From Apricaphanius iberus (lineage: Eukaryota; Chordata; Actinopteri; Cyprinodontiformes; Aphaniidae): a DNA stretch of 64,000 nucleotides. Of the stretch, positions 11,670-25,290 are shown in pieces. The stretch covers positions 434,001 through 498,000 of the forward strand of contig JAPXFQ010002804.1 of NCBI GenBank assembly GCA_028564705.1, written 5' to 3'. The position numbers and the translations under genes were made by a program. Each line of letters starts with the position of its first letter. Within the stretch, counting starts at the first letter, position 1. The notes below the pieces were generated by a model, which worked only from the letters and a program-made list of their open reading frames with translations, had not been told where the DNA came from and did not search any database.

Positions 11670-14600
11670 GTCCAATAGATACAAGTAGCAGAACCCCCTG
11701 TCTTACCAAGTGGTTCACTAAATGCTTGATTTACAGAACTCACATGGTCCTACAAGGCAATGACATCACCATTTGGATGTTTTGCCTTGGTTGATTGACT
11801 TAATACGGTCAGTTTAATTAGAAACAATGATTAAGTTATTTTGCTGTTTGACTGCCTCATTTAGCTAAATTCTAATGGGACGTTAAATGTTCATTTTCTG
11901 GTGAGAATCTGATGATGTATCCCAGCTGACAGCTTTGAAAGCTGCAAATGAGTAACAATAGGGCAACTAGCTGATGATAGCACTCAGTGTTTTAGAGACC
12001 GGCAACAGTTATGTCTATCACTGGGGATTATTCACGCCGCCCGCCAGCGTAATTTCCTTTGTGCTACAATGATAGCTTGTGTTAGAAGGCTTTTATCTTG
12101 CAACAATGCCAGTCTTAATAAGCATATCTGACCTCTGTCATGATAATAAGCTCCATGGGACTCAGTGGGGACAGAAATTAAACTTGTTTCTATGTTCATA
12201 TTTGTGAACTGGGGGAAACGAAAAACACAGTCTCAACAGAGAGATGGGGACTAATAGGAAAGATAATGTGACAATGTGCCAATTTATTCTCGTCGAGTGT
12301 TTCCCAAAATACACCTTCCTCGCTTCCCAGTGACAGAAAAATGCAGCCATGATGCTCTGTGGACCAAAAAGCCTTCGCATAGTTCACTTTTACCTAACCA
12401 CATCTCATGTTTTTTGCAGTAAGAGGGTTTTTCTGTTCTGCAGGCTACAGTTTGTATTTCAGCACTAAAAGGCATGACAGAGTAACAGCATATGCTCAGG
12501 AGTTCTCGGTAGGTGTTTGGCCACTGCAATGGACAGTATGTGTCAGAGTCCGACACCTGTCACAAGAGAGGTGTGGGAAAAGTCCACTGAACACTAAAAG
12601 TGTCAGTTATCCCACACGGTTGACTCAAGCCTGTCAGGGGCTTTCACCGCCATGAATCTGGCAGCAGGCTAACCACTCGTGCACCGACGCCAGAGGCGAC
12701 TGATCGCCTGCTGCACAGCATCCGCATCTAAAAAGATACATCACATGTCAGAGAGAAGACAACTGCAGAAGCTCCGAGTACATATAATCTGTTCAATGCG
12801 TTCAAATCAGATAAAAAACAAAACAAAATAACAAGGCATGTCTAATCAATGTTGACTTCCTTTCTGGAATATATATATATATATTTGCTTCTCTGCACAT
12901 CAGACCACATACATCTACAGTTTTGGAGAAAAATAAAATCTTTTAAGCATAGGTTTTGACATCCAAAAAAAGTAAACTGAGTGGCTCTGGTCAGCTTCTG
13001 AAACTGTGTAAACCTGAAGTGTAAAAAATACACAACACATTCCATATAATCATTAATTGTTAAATGTATGATTCACTTGTTTTTTTATTAATTTCCCATG
13101 GTGTCTAGCTCAGTTATATCCCTAAAGAGCCATTTTATCTGTAAAAGATGCTGGTTGCAGGTTAGGTTGGGGTAAAACTTCTCTAACTCAGCAATATTCA
13201 AGATATACAAACATGTTGTCTCCTATTGGTTGACAGCAATCAACCTCTTTTGATGCCGTTGATAAAATAAAAAAGTTTACATTATTGTCGGTGTTCCAGA
13301 ATTCCAGGGTTCCAGATTCTAACAGTTGCAAAGAATGCAATCTTGCATCTTGCTTGTTTTCATTCTCTATTTTCTCTCCGTGGTTAATGCAGGGAAAAAT
13401 GTTCACATGCAGAATGCTTATGCAACTCAGCGTGACCGACTGGGTTTGAAAAATAATCAATTCAGTAGCTTGTAGAAGCTCTTTTCAAAGAGATAATTTA
13501 GACAATTATATTTTCACATCATTGCTGAGGAATTTTGACCTTCTCTGTGTCTTTACAGCATTCTTTCATTTACCAATTAACCATAGGATTCTAAATCTAG
13601 AGAGCTAAGAGAAACTCAAGGCTGACAAAGGTGCAGAACAATAACCCCGGAACACTACAGTGTTTCTATCTATTCAAAGAATATTGTTAAGGAAGTTTTG
13701 AGATTAATTAACACAGTCAATTTTTTTTTGTTATTTTTGTTTTACATATTTTCCAAACAAGTCTTGTTTAGTCTTTCTATAGATGTACTATTAGAAATTT
13801 CACCATAAACATAAAGCTAGCCAACTAAAGTTTAGAGTCTGAGATTTTCTTTCAATTTCTCTGAGCCTTGCAGAGTTAGGGGTGAATTTGTTGGGGCATC
13901 CATTAGTAGGAAGCTAAGCAATTGTCTATTATCCACTGTAGAATGATTGCCTTTAAATTGTTTGGAAATAGTGTTACAACCCTTCCCAGATTGATCAGGA
14001 ATAGCAACTGCTTCTTTAAAGTCCATTTCTTTAAACTGTGGTGGGATCCAATGCCGCTTTTTGAATGGATAGAAAAATAATCTAAATTTTTAGAATGATT
14101 AATAAATATTCTATCACATGACATATTTATTTTATCACCTTACAACTAGCAAGAATTCTGACTAGACTTACAGACTAGTCCATTATTTGGAGGAAACTTG
14201 AAAAATCTGCGCTGTATCAGATACAAATTTACCCACCATTTCTTTCCTTTTCCTAATTATCCCAATATTCCCTCTGGAATCTAAGGGAAGCCGGATTGTA
14301 CTTGGTTTGTCACGCACAGCTTTTGAGGTTTTTAAATAATAAATAATGACAGTCTGAAATCTGTCGTTTTTGTTTTTGTTGAAAAGTGAAGCTTAAGTTC
14401 ATGTAATTTTAGACCCTAAATGATTTTCATTCTGTGCTGATGTAAATGCAACGAAAACCAAAGGCTAAAGAGGGGCTCAGACTAATCGTGGGCAGCAGGA
14501 AAGAATGAGTGGAACGAAACACCTTACTGCTAGCTTTAAAGCCAGCAATGTGCATACTACTTGGTAGGGAGGCATGCATGTCATGTCACTTCTAAACTGA

Positions 14601-15955
14601 AACGAGTGGATAAAAGCTGCTCCCATCATGTTGGAAAAGGTCAGATTACGAACCTGTTGCAACAGAGAATCGCAGAGGAGTATAAAGAGACGACAGACGA
14701 TGCAGAGGAGTGACCTCTGCTTCAGTGGAGCTCTGTCATGTCTGGGCAATGTCAAAAAGAATGGCAGGGTTCGCCGATGTCTAAGAATTCTGCCTCCAAC
14801 CTGGACTAAGAAAAGCTGCTCTGACACGACTGTCGCTTCAGCACCATCGCTAGGTAACATCACCAGAGAGCACTCTGGAGATCTGCCGTTGCCCTGAAAA
14901 TCCTGCAGCTCATTAGGTTTTGGTTGCCACAGGTTTCTTTAAATGTTGTCAACAGATTCCCTGATAATGAGTGAACTCATTTAGAAGCAACTAAAAGGCT
15001 TAGTTTCCATTAGGAAAGCAGGCAGAAATGTAGACACTTTTTTTCCCTTTTTCATAAAACACAACTTTCATAAACTTGTGTTTTGGGCATGGTAAAGGAG
15101 CCACAGGGGAAACTATTTCAGCCTCTAGAGAAATCAATAAAAGAGGGGATTTCATTTGACAGAGGGTGAAGGAAAAATGGGTTAAAGCTCAAACTACATC
15201 AAGCAAACGCAGGGAAAGTATGTGAACAAAGAGAATAATGAACATGTAAGTAATACCGTAATTTATTTTAGGAAAAAAGGATTATCTTAAAGAACCAGAA
15301 GAGAGAAAGTTAAGGGATTATATTTACTAAGGCTTTAAGTAGCTTCCAGCATATAGATCTACTCAATACTTATGTTGGTGGTATACAGTACACGCCTTAA
15401 GACTGTTTTACACTTGAGGTGCCTCAGTGCACTTAAAACAAACTTTGGCTGATTTGTGTAGATTCGAACGCAGCAACTTCACTAAGACACGAACCAAAAC
15501 AGACGCAGTGGGACCACTTGGAGAAGGTGGTTTTAAAACTAACTCTAGATCTGAACCTTGATCTGAAAACGCTACCAGGTGTATTCTGCAAGCTGGAGCA
15601 AAGTGTCTTCCCCTAGCCGGGTATGCATTGCATTGTGGGATGTGGAGGATACTTTTCTTAAAGCATAAATCCCTGCGCAATTTTTTTAAGAGTGGATCAA
15701 CTCGATCTAGTAATAAATCTGGATGTGTTAAAGATGAAACATGTTGGAGTGTTTAGAGTGCTGTAATAGTTTTTCTACATTAAAATTAGGATATAAAAAA
15801 ATCACAATGCACAGTATATCAAAATATATCATATTGTCCCCCCTGTATTGTGATAGACATCATATCACCAGATTCTTGCCAATAAACATCCTAGTATTAT
15901 GATGTCATCCCCCCCACGTCTGATCACTGAACACACTGAAAATCTTCATGTGGAT
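11670..15955. other. Mostly unique non-coding stretch
   Basis: No gene was recognised. There is a TA microsatellite at about 12869-12884. The two overlapping ORFs at 14477-14897 (128 codons minus, 89 plus) contain no recognisable domain and lack splice or repeat context. The segment at 15780-15900 has tracts reminiscent of the 'gcgatat' hAT-type MITEs, but no terminus can be fixed. Confidence 0.5.
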
Positions 15956-15957
15956 TG

Positions 15958-16465
15958 TAGGGCTGCCACAAACAATTATTTTGATAATCGACTAATCGTC
16001 TATTATTTTGCAGATTAGTCAACTAATCGTATCGCCCATAAATAGCATCTTACCGCAAAAGCTGCTCAAACATATACATCATTAGCTTCCAGCTGTAAGT
16101 GTTTTCTATAAGTATTATGTGCTATCTAAAAACTGACCGTTAAAATGATCGCTTATTCAACATTTATGAACAAATTATAAAAAAGAATAATGTTGCAGCA
16201 TAACTGCATAATCAGTGACCACGCCCTCGTCGCCAATCAGTGACCAACAGTCTTCTGACGTTCCCCTCTCAGCTGAATTGGCACACATAGAACCCCAGCA
16301 AATTGGGTTGTGGAAAAAGAGGCTGTTACCACATAATGATTACGATTGAAAAAATCTGAGAATTGAGTCTAACTGCTCTTAGCAGGCACTAGTGAAAAAT
16401 ATCAAAAAGGTTATTTCTGCTACTTTCTAAGTCCCTATGCCCTCACTATGGTCACTGCATCCCTA
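15958..16465. mobile_element. hAT-like MITE, probable
   Basis: The left end tagggctgccac is followed by repeated 'gataatcgactaatcgt' themes, typical of a fish MITE family with tagggctgca termini. The right end reads ctgcatccct(a), an imperfect inverted match. A convincing 8-bp target duplication was not found, so the right boundary is tentative. Confidence 0.45.
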
Positions 16466-16469
16466 GCAT

Positions 16470-19400
16470 GTTCTCATGATGATCATGCAACATAAACTCA
16501 CAATTATCACGTCTTGGGCCCCTGGCCTAACAACAGCTGTCTCAGACCGTGTCTGGACAAGAGAACATCGCACACCTCATAATTGATATGCTGCTATCAC
16601 TATAATACAAAACCATGAACTTGCAATGTAACTTTTGTGCATTCTCAAAAAGATGTTTTAAAAAAATCACTGGACTCTCAAACCCTATTATACCTAATAA
16701 GGAGCGCTCTATGCTCCTAATTAAAACCAAAATGCTTTGTGAACACTCCGCAAAGGCAATGTTGGCCTGATATTAGATATTATAGGATAGTTTTAATCGT
16801 GGTGCAAAGACGACCCAGAAAACGATCTAATTTGAACACTTTTTGTTCATTTTTTCTACTTCTGTTTCCCTATCCTTCAGTGTTAAATGAATGGGTGCAG
16901 ATGTAGTGTGCTGTCTATGGCAGGCTGAGGGAGTTCTGATTTATATCCTCGGCTCGACCAAACTGACGCACTGACAGTCCGGATTGTTCTGTGGCCGTGA
17001 TAAATGCCCTATAAACAGACACCAAACCTGTAAATGTGCTAACTTTACATTCACAAAGGGCCAGTCCAAAAAAAGAAAGAAAGAAAGAAAGAAAATGGCT
17101 CGAAAGGCAATCAGAGGAGGTTGCTGTCTTGTATTGTGCTAATCATTTATGGAACAATGTGTAGAAATCATTAACTGGTTCATTACTAGCTAAAACATCT
17201 CAGAGTACTTGAGCACTTTAAGAAATATTCAGAGGCTCTGTGCCACACTCCCTAAGGATATGTCACACATGAAACTACCTTTGTCTCCATCCACACACCG
17301 ACTGAACCAATCTGACTCGGCGCTCCCTCTGGAAATCACAACCAAAGGATTTAAAGACAGAGGGCGCCTTCCAGAAAGGTGCAAGTCCTCCTCCTATCTT
17401 CCTCCAGGTTCAACAGGACGCCTTTCAGGTGGCTGATTGACAGAGCTTTGGGACGGCGCTGAAAAACAAGCAGATAAATCAGCCTCTCCCTACCAGGCGC
17501 ACTTCATGGCGCCCATCAGTCAGTAAAACGGGCCACACAGTTGCTGCAAATTTAAACCTATCGGCACTCTGATGGGAGCCAGAAGATGTGGGGTTTGTAA
17601 ATCTTTGGTTACGTCCTAATAGACAAGAAAACGTGCACAATTTTTGGTGGGACAGTTACAGTAACAAGCTGGGATGCAGTAAAGTATTTACTTTATTGCA
17701 AAGGGACACTGTGTAACAATGAACACATGTTTTTTGCATATGTAAATACAGGAGATTATAGCCGAGACTAATTACCATCTAGTTCCTTCGCTAGAAGCAC
17801 CAGCAACAATTCAAATAAGAACTACAGCCTGGAAATCAAAGATTTACAGTTATTCATAATACAGAATGAAAACTGGATAAAACTGAATAAAAATTGCTAG
17901 AAAAAACATTAACCACATTACATTCTTATTATATAAATACCAATAAGTACATTCATAACTACAATAAGTAAAAATCCCTTAAAATGATCATAAGTAATAC
18001 TTGTGGTAGTTATATTATAGCCATTTCATCCTATATATGTACACAATGCACCATGTTATGTGTTACGCGTACTTCACTCACTCATTCTACCTTTCATAAC
18101 TCCCTTGCTTATAGCACAAACATCTTCGACAATAAAAATCATCTAAATAAAGATTAGTCATTTCATTATTATTTTTGCCCTTCCTCATAAAATGCAGACA
18201 TTTATCAAACATATCCAAGCATGGAACTGTACGAGACCCACGGTACGGTAATCTCAAATAAAAATAAACATTTCATCAACTAATTTTTCATGAAAGAAGC
18301 TCATATTTTTGTAAAACAGAAAAGCAAAAAAATCTTCCTTCTGATTTAAAATCATCGTGGTATGGAGATCGTATCTATTTAATGTATGTGTCTTAAGGCA
18401 TTTATGAGTGCATATCATCACATCTGATGTTTTTGATCTACTTTTGGTGATAATAATGTAATAAAACATCTTTAGATTGTCTGCTATATTGGTTGGGCTA
18501 TTTGTTCAGGTAGCCTGGAGCCTGGTAAAACAGCCAGGTGTGCAACTTGAAGTGCTTAGAAATATTTCAATAAAATTGAATTTGTCTTTATTGTATAGGA
18601 GTGCTCTCTCAGCCAGCGGACTGGCAATGGCCAATCCTGACTGAGAGAGACGCAGCGCAGCATTGCATATGCTAAACGCAAAGCACTGACCAAAAATAAT
18701 AACTAAAAACTGAGGGGAAATAGCAAAAGGTGCCAAATACAAATGCGAGAAATACTTCTAAAGATAAAGGAAGATCATTTAGTGACAGAATTCATTATTG
18801 CCAACTCTTTATATAGCAGTGGCATTTCAGAGGTTTATTTAATATTCAGAGCACTGTTTTTTTCTTTTTTAACAAACAAGGAAAGAAAAAGAGAAGAGTA
18901 GGATATTCAGAGTAGTTTGAATCAGACTTATGTGTTTGCACAAAAGTCCTGGGAAAAATATAAACTAAAACAAGCTTATTTAGCCAATACTGGACTCGTA
19001 GGAGTTAGTTCAAGTCTGAAGTAAAACATCCAAAGAGCCACAGCCCTTCTTTTGGCATTTTCTTAAATTATTTCCTTCCTGAAAGTTTCAATATGAAAAA
19101 ATCACTCAAAAGCTTGGGAGACAGGAAATAAACTAAAAGCTATTATTTGTGTTTCCTGCTGAACTATACCTCCATTTATCCCTCGGAAAGACCCTTAGTA
19201 TTCATGTCACATGCACACGTCTCCTAAAATAAGACATGAAAATGATACCTATATACTTTGTTTCCTGAGAAACTGGACCAAGCTGTTAGCATTTCAAGTT
19301 CTGGTGTCACAAAATGTAACTTTATTTCAAAATAAAGTATGCAACAGTAATTGAACTCTTAAAATGGCATTTTAAGGCTATTGCAAATATGCACAAAGCA

Positions 19401-20320
19401 TCCAAAACACATTTTTAAGAGGTGATAATATGAAAATGCATCTTCTGTGAGCTTCTCAAAAGGGATTCGGATGTTCACTGTTTGTGCAGTTGTTCATTAC
19501 TTAAATCAGTAGCAGAGGTTAATAAAGAGGCTTACTGCTGTCTGAAACATGCTAGAAGCACATTTCGCCGTTTCTTTCTGTGTGTGTGTGTGGGGGGGGG
19601 GGTGTTCAGGGAAATTTTACTCTTCCATAAGCTTTCTTTTTTTTAAGCAACATAACTGGAGCAAGCTATGTTGCTATTTTTCACAGAAAGCAAATAACTC
19701 CTTATTTAATCCTTATTCTGAATATATGAAAGTTCTGGGAAATTCTACCTTAGAAGTAATTAACAAATCTTGACTATAAACCTGGACACCTTGCTCCTCA
19801 GGTCAGGCATAAATCACATCACAGTGTTTTAATTCATCCTAATCATATCTCTAACAAATAATGGAGGTGCAGCGCTGCTGATGGATGTTTCCCCGTCCCA
19901 GCAGCCTGGTGGAGGACTGGAGCGCCTCTGTAGCGAGACGGGCTTTGGAAAGGCTTTCTATCATCTCCCACAGGTGCTATCACTGCAGTGCAGATACCAG
20001 CAGAAGGAGCTGGAAGCGATGTGCCCACAGATGAGACATATCGCCGGGTACAGGTGCAGTCCACTTCTCTGTCATCTCAGCCATGCATACATTCATCCCC
20101 CTCCTCTGTCTGTCAGGTCAGCGCTCCTAATCACCATAACCGGCGCAGGACTTGAGAGTTGGGCGGAGGGGTGAGGGTGGGGGGGGTTCTGGCAGCGTCA
20201 TTTGTCAAACCTGCTGTACTCGTAGCAACTGAGCACCTGACAAAAGCTTAAAGGTAGATTATTCCGCGAGGTGTCCCTCATGTGTGTTGAGAAAACCAGC
20301 GCCTGGACTGCTCCAAATCA
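16470..20320. other. Mostly unique non-coding stretch
   Basis: No gene or transposon was recognised. Simple repeats are present: an AAAG run at 17071-17095 and a short TG run ending in a G-run at about 19580-19602. GC-richer islands at about 17200-17560 and 19860-20170 have no motif I can name. Confidence 0.5.
17071..17095. repeat. (AAAG)n microsatellite
   Basis: About five AAAG/GAAA units preceded by an A-run. Confidence 0.9.
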
Positions 20321-20321
20321 C

Positions 20322-20323
<2 letters not shown>

Positions 20324-20359
<36 letters not shown>

Positions 20360-20379
20360 AGAGAGAGTGAGTGTGTGTG
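20324..20379. repeat. (TG)16 with adjoining GA and TG runs
   Basis: Sixteen TG units at 20324-20355 are followed by a GA tract (about 20357-20367) and a second short TG tract. This is alternating purine-pyrimidine DNA. Confidence 0.95.
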
Positions 20380-20460
20380 CAGAACAGAGAGAGGAGATGA
20401 TGTGTGAGTTGCTTCAGAAGTGCTGTCTTATTAAATTATCTCTCTGCTTTTTTACAGCGA

Positions 20461-20498
20461 CCCCCCCTCCCCCCCTCCCCTCCCCTCCCCTCCCTCCA
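20461..20498. repeat. C-rich (CCCCT)n polypyrimidine tract
   Basis: A 38-bp run made only of C and T with repeated CCCCT units lies about 80 bp after the TG repeat. The G-rich complement could form a non-B structure; that is inference. Confidence 0.9.
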
Positions 20499-20929
20499 CT
20501 CTGCTCTTTCCATCCCTCTCCCTGGCTAAACATTTATCTTTCCATTCATGGCTGAATTTGTATTCCATTGAAATGTGTTCCTGGGTAAGTGAGTGGGAGC
20601 AAAGTCCACATTAAAGCTGACTGTTTTCAGCCTCATCGCTTTGGAACGGCAATAAAAAAAGAAGGAAAAAAAGGCAGACAACACAGCAGATAAGAGCCAC
20701 GTGCAACAACAACTTGTTTTTCTCAAGGAAATTAAAAAAAAGGGGTTTCAAATTCCTATTCATCCATTTTTCATACCGGCCTGTGGAAACCATTTTGTTC
20801 CGTAGCAGGTTCCCTTTGTTTTTGCTAATTTCTAACACTCATCTTATAGCATCCTATACAGGAAAGTTATCCATACCAACCTGGTCCTGTGTGGAAAGGT
20901 AATTACCCACCTATGACATTAATAAACTG

Positions 20930-21460
20930 AGATGTAACATTTCTTCAGTAGATTTCACCAGATTTGTGTCTGACCCAAAGAATAAACAGAACCTGTCTGG
21001 CAGCATGCAGTGGGCTAAAAGACCTCAAAAAGCAACACATCAAACACCAACCATAGTATCCATCAACAGATGAAAAACAAAGTCACTGAAATCTCAATCG
21101 GTTCGGGAGGGCTTGCAAAGCTTAATGCCAACGCGTCCTGGCCATTTTACCAAGATTACTCCATCAACCAATCATCCAGGAGATCACAAAGTATCCGGAA
21201 CAACATTTAAGTAAAGCATGGCAAAGAAAGAGTCTATGCAAATAGGAATTCTATCAAAATCACTGCTGAACAATGAGAACACAAAAGAAAGTCTCATATT
21301 TGCAAAACAAAGACATCCTGCTGGACTGTGTCCCATTCCATCTGGTGTAAAAGTAAAACATGGTGGTGGTAGTGTGATGGTCTGGTCTGGTCTGGTCTGC
21401 TGGTTTGGGGGTGGCGTAATCTCAGTACACACTGGTTGTGTACCGGGCCATCATAAATAA
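20930..21460 (+). mobile_element. Tc1/mariner transposon fragment, transposase remnants
   Basis: The core reads VKHGGGSVMVW, a well-conserved Tc1 transposase segment that precedes the second catalytic aspartate region. Upstream pieces match the helix-turn-helix half in broken form: an N-terminal start with 'aaaagacctcaaaaagcaac', a DEM-like 'agatgaaaaacaaagt' and an 'attactcca...atcatccaggagatcacaaa' segment. In intact relatives, the stretch between LIFAKQRH and VKHGGG is longer and includes the first DE motif; here it is shortened, so catalytic residues are lost. A GGTCT tandem (about 21381-21400) has expanded inside the former coding frame. Terminal inverted repeats were not located. Confidence 0.75.
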
Positions 21461-22317
21461 ATCGTTCGTCTTCAACCCTTACTATAAAAAGGTTTCAGGA
21501 TACATGTACATGTTAAAATGACAAAAAATGACTTTATTGTGTACCATACTTTTGTCCAGCCTAACTGCACGTTATGATGTCTGATCAGGTTGAATGAAAA
21601 TACTCTTAACTTGATGAATTATTGACGGATTTACAAACGCTTCGCGTTATTACAAACCTTATTATAAATAAGTTTCAAGATTTTTCACACAAATATGGCT
21701 ATAATTTCCAAATTAAATAAAAGTTGAAGGGACTTTTCCTTTATTACAATGGAACAGAAAATGTATTTCATTACATTATGATAACCTTAAACAAAATAGT
21801 ACTTAATGAAAAGTTTTGGAATAAAGTTTTTGAATTGTTTGATGTTATTGTTAAAATATGTACACTGTTCTGAGTAGCATTTTCCCAACACTCATTTTTA
21901 AAGTATTTTAGTTTTTTTTATCATGTATTTAAGATTTTTGCATGGGGTTATGCAATGCTGTTTTGGTGCTACCCCATAATTTCTCCATATTCAGTAGAAG
22001 CAATTAGGGTAAGGTCACAAAAATGTTGGGTAGCCTAACTTAAATATTCTGCTTTTGAAAAGCAGAAACCCTATTTTCCCTCTCTGTAGCCTGTACACTA
22101 CCTTTGGGGATGGGGGCTTATTAAAACAGGCCTTTACTAAAATTATTTTTATATGCTAAGCTGTCGGTGTATTTTGCCTTAAATAAATTCCATAAATAAG
22201 AACACAAATGTCAAGAAGTAGTGAAAATACAAAATCATTTGCTAGGTTGGATTTTATTCCTTGTGGGCCAGTTCTGGCTAACAGATGAGATTTGGATAGC
22301 TGTCTTATTTATCTGGG

Positions 22318-22465
22318 TTGACATTTTGCTGAGATTCCTTAAATAGATAACTTTTAACTGATTGTAATGTTTGTACATACAATTGTATTGAAATGACTTT
22401 TCTTGTAAAGTATGTTGTGATGAGATCTGTTGTGAATTGGTGCTATATAAACAATCTGATTTTGT
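22318..22465 (+). mobile_element. L2-like LINE 3' end, 3' part only
   Basis: Matches the last 140 bp or so of the copy at 11171-11665: gagattcctt...gtaatgtttgtacat...gttgtgaattggtgctatat. It is truncated on its 5' side, as expected for LINE insertions. Confidence 0.7.
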
Positions 22466-22469
22466 AACT

Positions 22470-24215
22470 GTGATCTGTTAGTGTTTTTACCTCAAAAGAA
22501 CCTTGAATTCTCATCTTTATACAAACAATAATTCACAGAACAGGAATAAAAGCAAAATGATACTGATGTGTGTGTATATATACACAAATTTCCCCATTAT
22601 GTATATAGTTATAGCCTAAGTATACTAGAAATTACAGTAATATACAATTAAATGTGTTGTTTATAAATGCTTAAATGCCTTTTGTGTGTAGATATATTCC
22701 AAAGCCACATCTCTGCTGTTTATAGCAAATCAAACAGTTTGAAAGTTGAGGCAGTTAGAGTTATTTTTATAGTTCATTCACCATTGACAACAATGTTACT
22801 GAAGGGGAGTAAGATGGCCGCCCTGTTACTACGTCGCAGTCCATTGCTGAACAGTGCAGGTAAGCCATCTAGTGTTTATATATGTCTATGTTTTGGATAA
22901 CAGATACTACTGTCTTCTTTGGTGCATTATTTATCTAACTTTTGTGCTTCCTGCTATCGTGCCCCCTGTAAGGCATTGGCCAATATAAATCTTTAAATTA
23001 GCTAGATCGTTGCACGGGACAGATGGTCAAAAGGGTGAAACAAAAGTAGTGGCTTATATAGTCCAAAAATGACGTATTTATAATCTATTTATTAGTCATC
23101 TATTAGGGAGCAACAATATGAAGTGGTACCAGAAAAAGAATCTGCTTTTTTAAAGAGGTGATTATGAACTTGTTTGTTTATGGAAGTAAGGAATTATAAG
23201 ATGGTAAAAGGTAGGCGTGAAAATGAGTTATGTACAATAAAAGGCTTAAACTGACCTGGAGTATTTTTGTTAAATCATCATAATACTGTCAAATCACCAT
23301 ATGTTTGCTTATAACTACAAAACCAACTTTTTTAAACAGTTTGAGGGTAAAAGTGCTACAATTAATAACTTTATACACTATAGGAGTTAGATTTTTGTGT
23401 TGTAACCTATGCTTTCGTCCTGCAAAAAGTCAGTTATTTAATGACAGCCTGAGAGTACTTCTTGTCTGAAGCAGCCCTCGTGCTTCGCTTTAGCACACTG
23501 TTTTAACCTGCTCTGATGGGAGTCACACCTACAGAGAGCTACATGTTGACTCGTCAGGTGACTGTTTATCTAGCAACACTCCATTAAGCTGACATTGCGA
23601 CTCCAATCACGAGGTGCAGGTCGCCTCTAATCAACCTGACAGCGGGGGAGCTGCGATCAATAGGATATGTACACGCCGCCAGGTAGGGAAACAAGGCAAC
23701 CGATACCACCTGTGGTGAATTTTTCATTAGGATTTTATGAGAGGGAGCAAATTATGTACCTGAGGTAATCACATTTTAAACTGTAAAATATCACTGTATC
23801 ATGGCAAAAATAAGGCTGGTGTTCCAGCATTTTTCAAGATATACGAATATGCTGCTACTGATAAATTCTATGAAGATTCTGTTACTGGGGATCCAGACAA
23901 CTAAAACTGAACTGAATTAACTTCATGTGAGAAATCTGAACAGACGTTAGAAACATTATAATACAGTGCGCCATGTTGCAGCTTCCATTCAAGCCCCTTC
24001 ATGTCCCTCTGACGGTTTTTGGTTGTGCACAAAAATGCTGACATGATAATGAAACAACTAAGCCAGCATCTGTCTATGACAACAGATACACATTTCCAAA
24101 GCAGCCCTGTCAGCTCTTAAACCGTCTTTAATTTTCCACAGAGCTGTGAAGGGTTAGATGGTGCATCTCGGTATTCCTCAATCACTGTAAAATCGTTTTT
24201 ATCAGTGTGTAGTGA
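22470..24215. other. Mostly unique non-coding stretch
   Basis: No gene was recognised. A short segment at 22780-22865 (aagatggccgccctgttac followed by a GTAAG donor) looks like the exon-plus-donor fragments seen at 27.2 and 63.3 kb. The segment at 23460-23720 is GC-balanced and repeat-free and could be conserved non-coding DNA. Confidence 0.45.
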
Positions 24216-24684
24216 GAAGTTTTCAAAGAATCTAAATGGCCATACATGAAAGAAAGAGATCTGACTTGACCAGCGTTTTGTGGCACACCTGAACCTGGTG
24301 GCCTTCAGCTGGCCACACTGTGGAATCGGATGTTGGTCTACTGAAGTTTGCTTGGACTAGGACAACTGGTTCATTGGGGCATTCAGAATCTATTACATCA
24401 AGAGGGGATGGGTAGCAGAGTTGAGGACTAGCAGAGGAGCAATGCAGACCAACCACCAACCTCTGACATCATCAAAACACCTTGCTTCTATCAGCTACCT
24501 CCAGAGCAAGGATGTACCAGCTGCCTGCTGGCCCACAATGTACCAGGCTACCAGACACTTCAGACTTCAAATCTATCACGCCCAACCACAGGTACTCTAC
24601 CATCAGCTAAACAAACTAGCGCAAGGTAGGCCCACCAGTCCGCATTCTGTCTCTTCTGTTTGCTTATTCAACTGGTAAATGGGG

Positions 24685-25075
24685 CCCAAGAAAAAAGGCT
24701 TAATTAATGCAGAGGAATTGGAGGACATTATAAAGTCTATATATTTCCAATCAGAATAAGTGATAAAGATATTAAAGCAACAAAACTGATCATGAAACTG
24801 ATGAATGAAATCAATGAATTTGATAGATTTACCACAGAAAGAGACAAAAATGTCCTTCTGGACAGCTTAAGTGGATCAACTAGAGCAATAAAAACAGATA
24901 AATTACATCATTATCAGTTGTCTGGAAATTAAGCCTCGAACCCATGCCAGAGCTGTCAGACTTGATGAGGTTCCAATTGAACCAGACCTGGAGTCCCTCG
25001 AGCAGCAGGTGGTTAACCAAGATATTGAAGCAAGTCACGTCTTACTTAAGAAAAAGCCGAATTTGTTACACATTG
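24685..25075 (+). pseudogene. LINE ORF1-type remnant
   Basis: The plus strand starts with ATGGGGCCCAAGAAAAAAGG, giving MGPKKKGLINAEELEDIIKSI before the frame breaks. After frameshifts it resumes as IIISCLEIKPRTHARAV and then EPDLESLEQQVV and IEASHVLLKKK. This pattern (basic start, long coiled-coil-type middle, then LEIKPR..ARAV and IEA.H.L) is that of the ORF1 protein found in several fish LINEs. I count at least three frame breaks. The parent clade is not certain. Confidence 0.55.
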
Positions 25076-25235
25076 AACCTTTAAATTTCCATGATCAAGA
25101 TTGAGGTCTTGTAATTCACAGTTACTAGTTTGAGATGTGTCTCTGGTCTTGCAGCCCAACATTTATTGTCGAGGCTGGTGTTGGCTCCATGTCATCCTCC
25201 TCTCTGATCTCCTTTTGTTGTCCAAGTATAAAATG

Positions 25236-25258
25236 AGAATTTTTTTTTTTTTTTTTTT
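25236..25258. repeat. Poly-T run
   Basis: About twenty consecutive T residues precede the SINE at 25291. Confidence 0.85.
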
Positions 25259-25290
25259 GCCTTCTTGGGTTATTCATTCAGTTTTATAAA

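Noticed and set aside
12640..12720. Another SINE-like segment (gctaaccactcgtgcaccg)
   Set aside because: Only an A-box-like word is visible; no B box or body was found.
14477..14897. Overlapping 128- and 89-codon ORFs on opposite strands
   Set aside because: No motif, no splice context and no repeat match; overlapping frames in a GC-richer patch are expected by chance.
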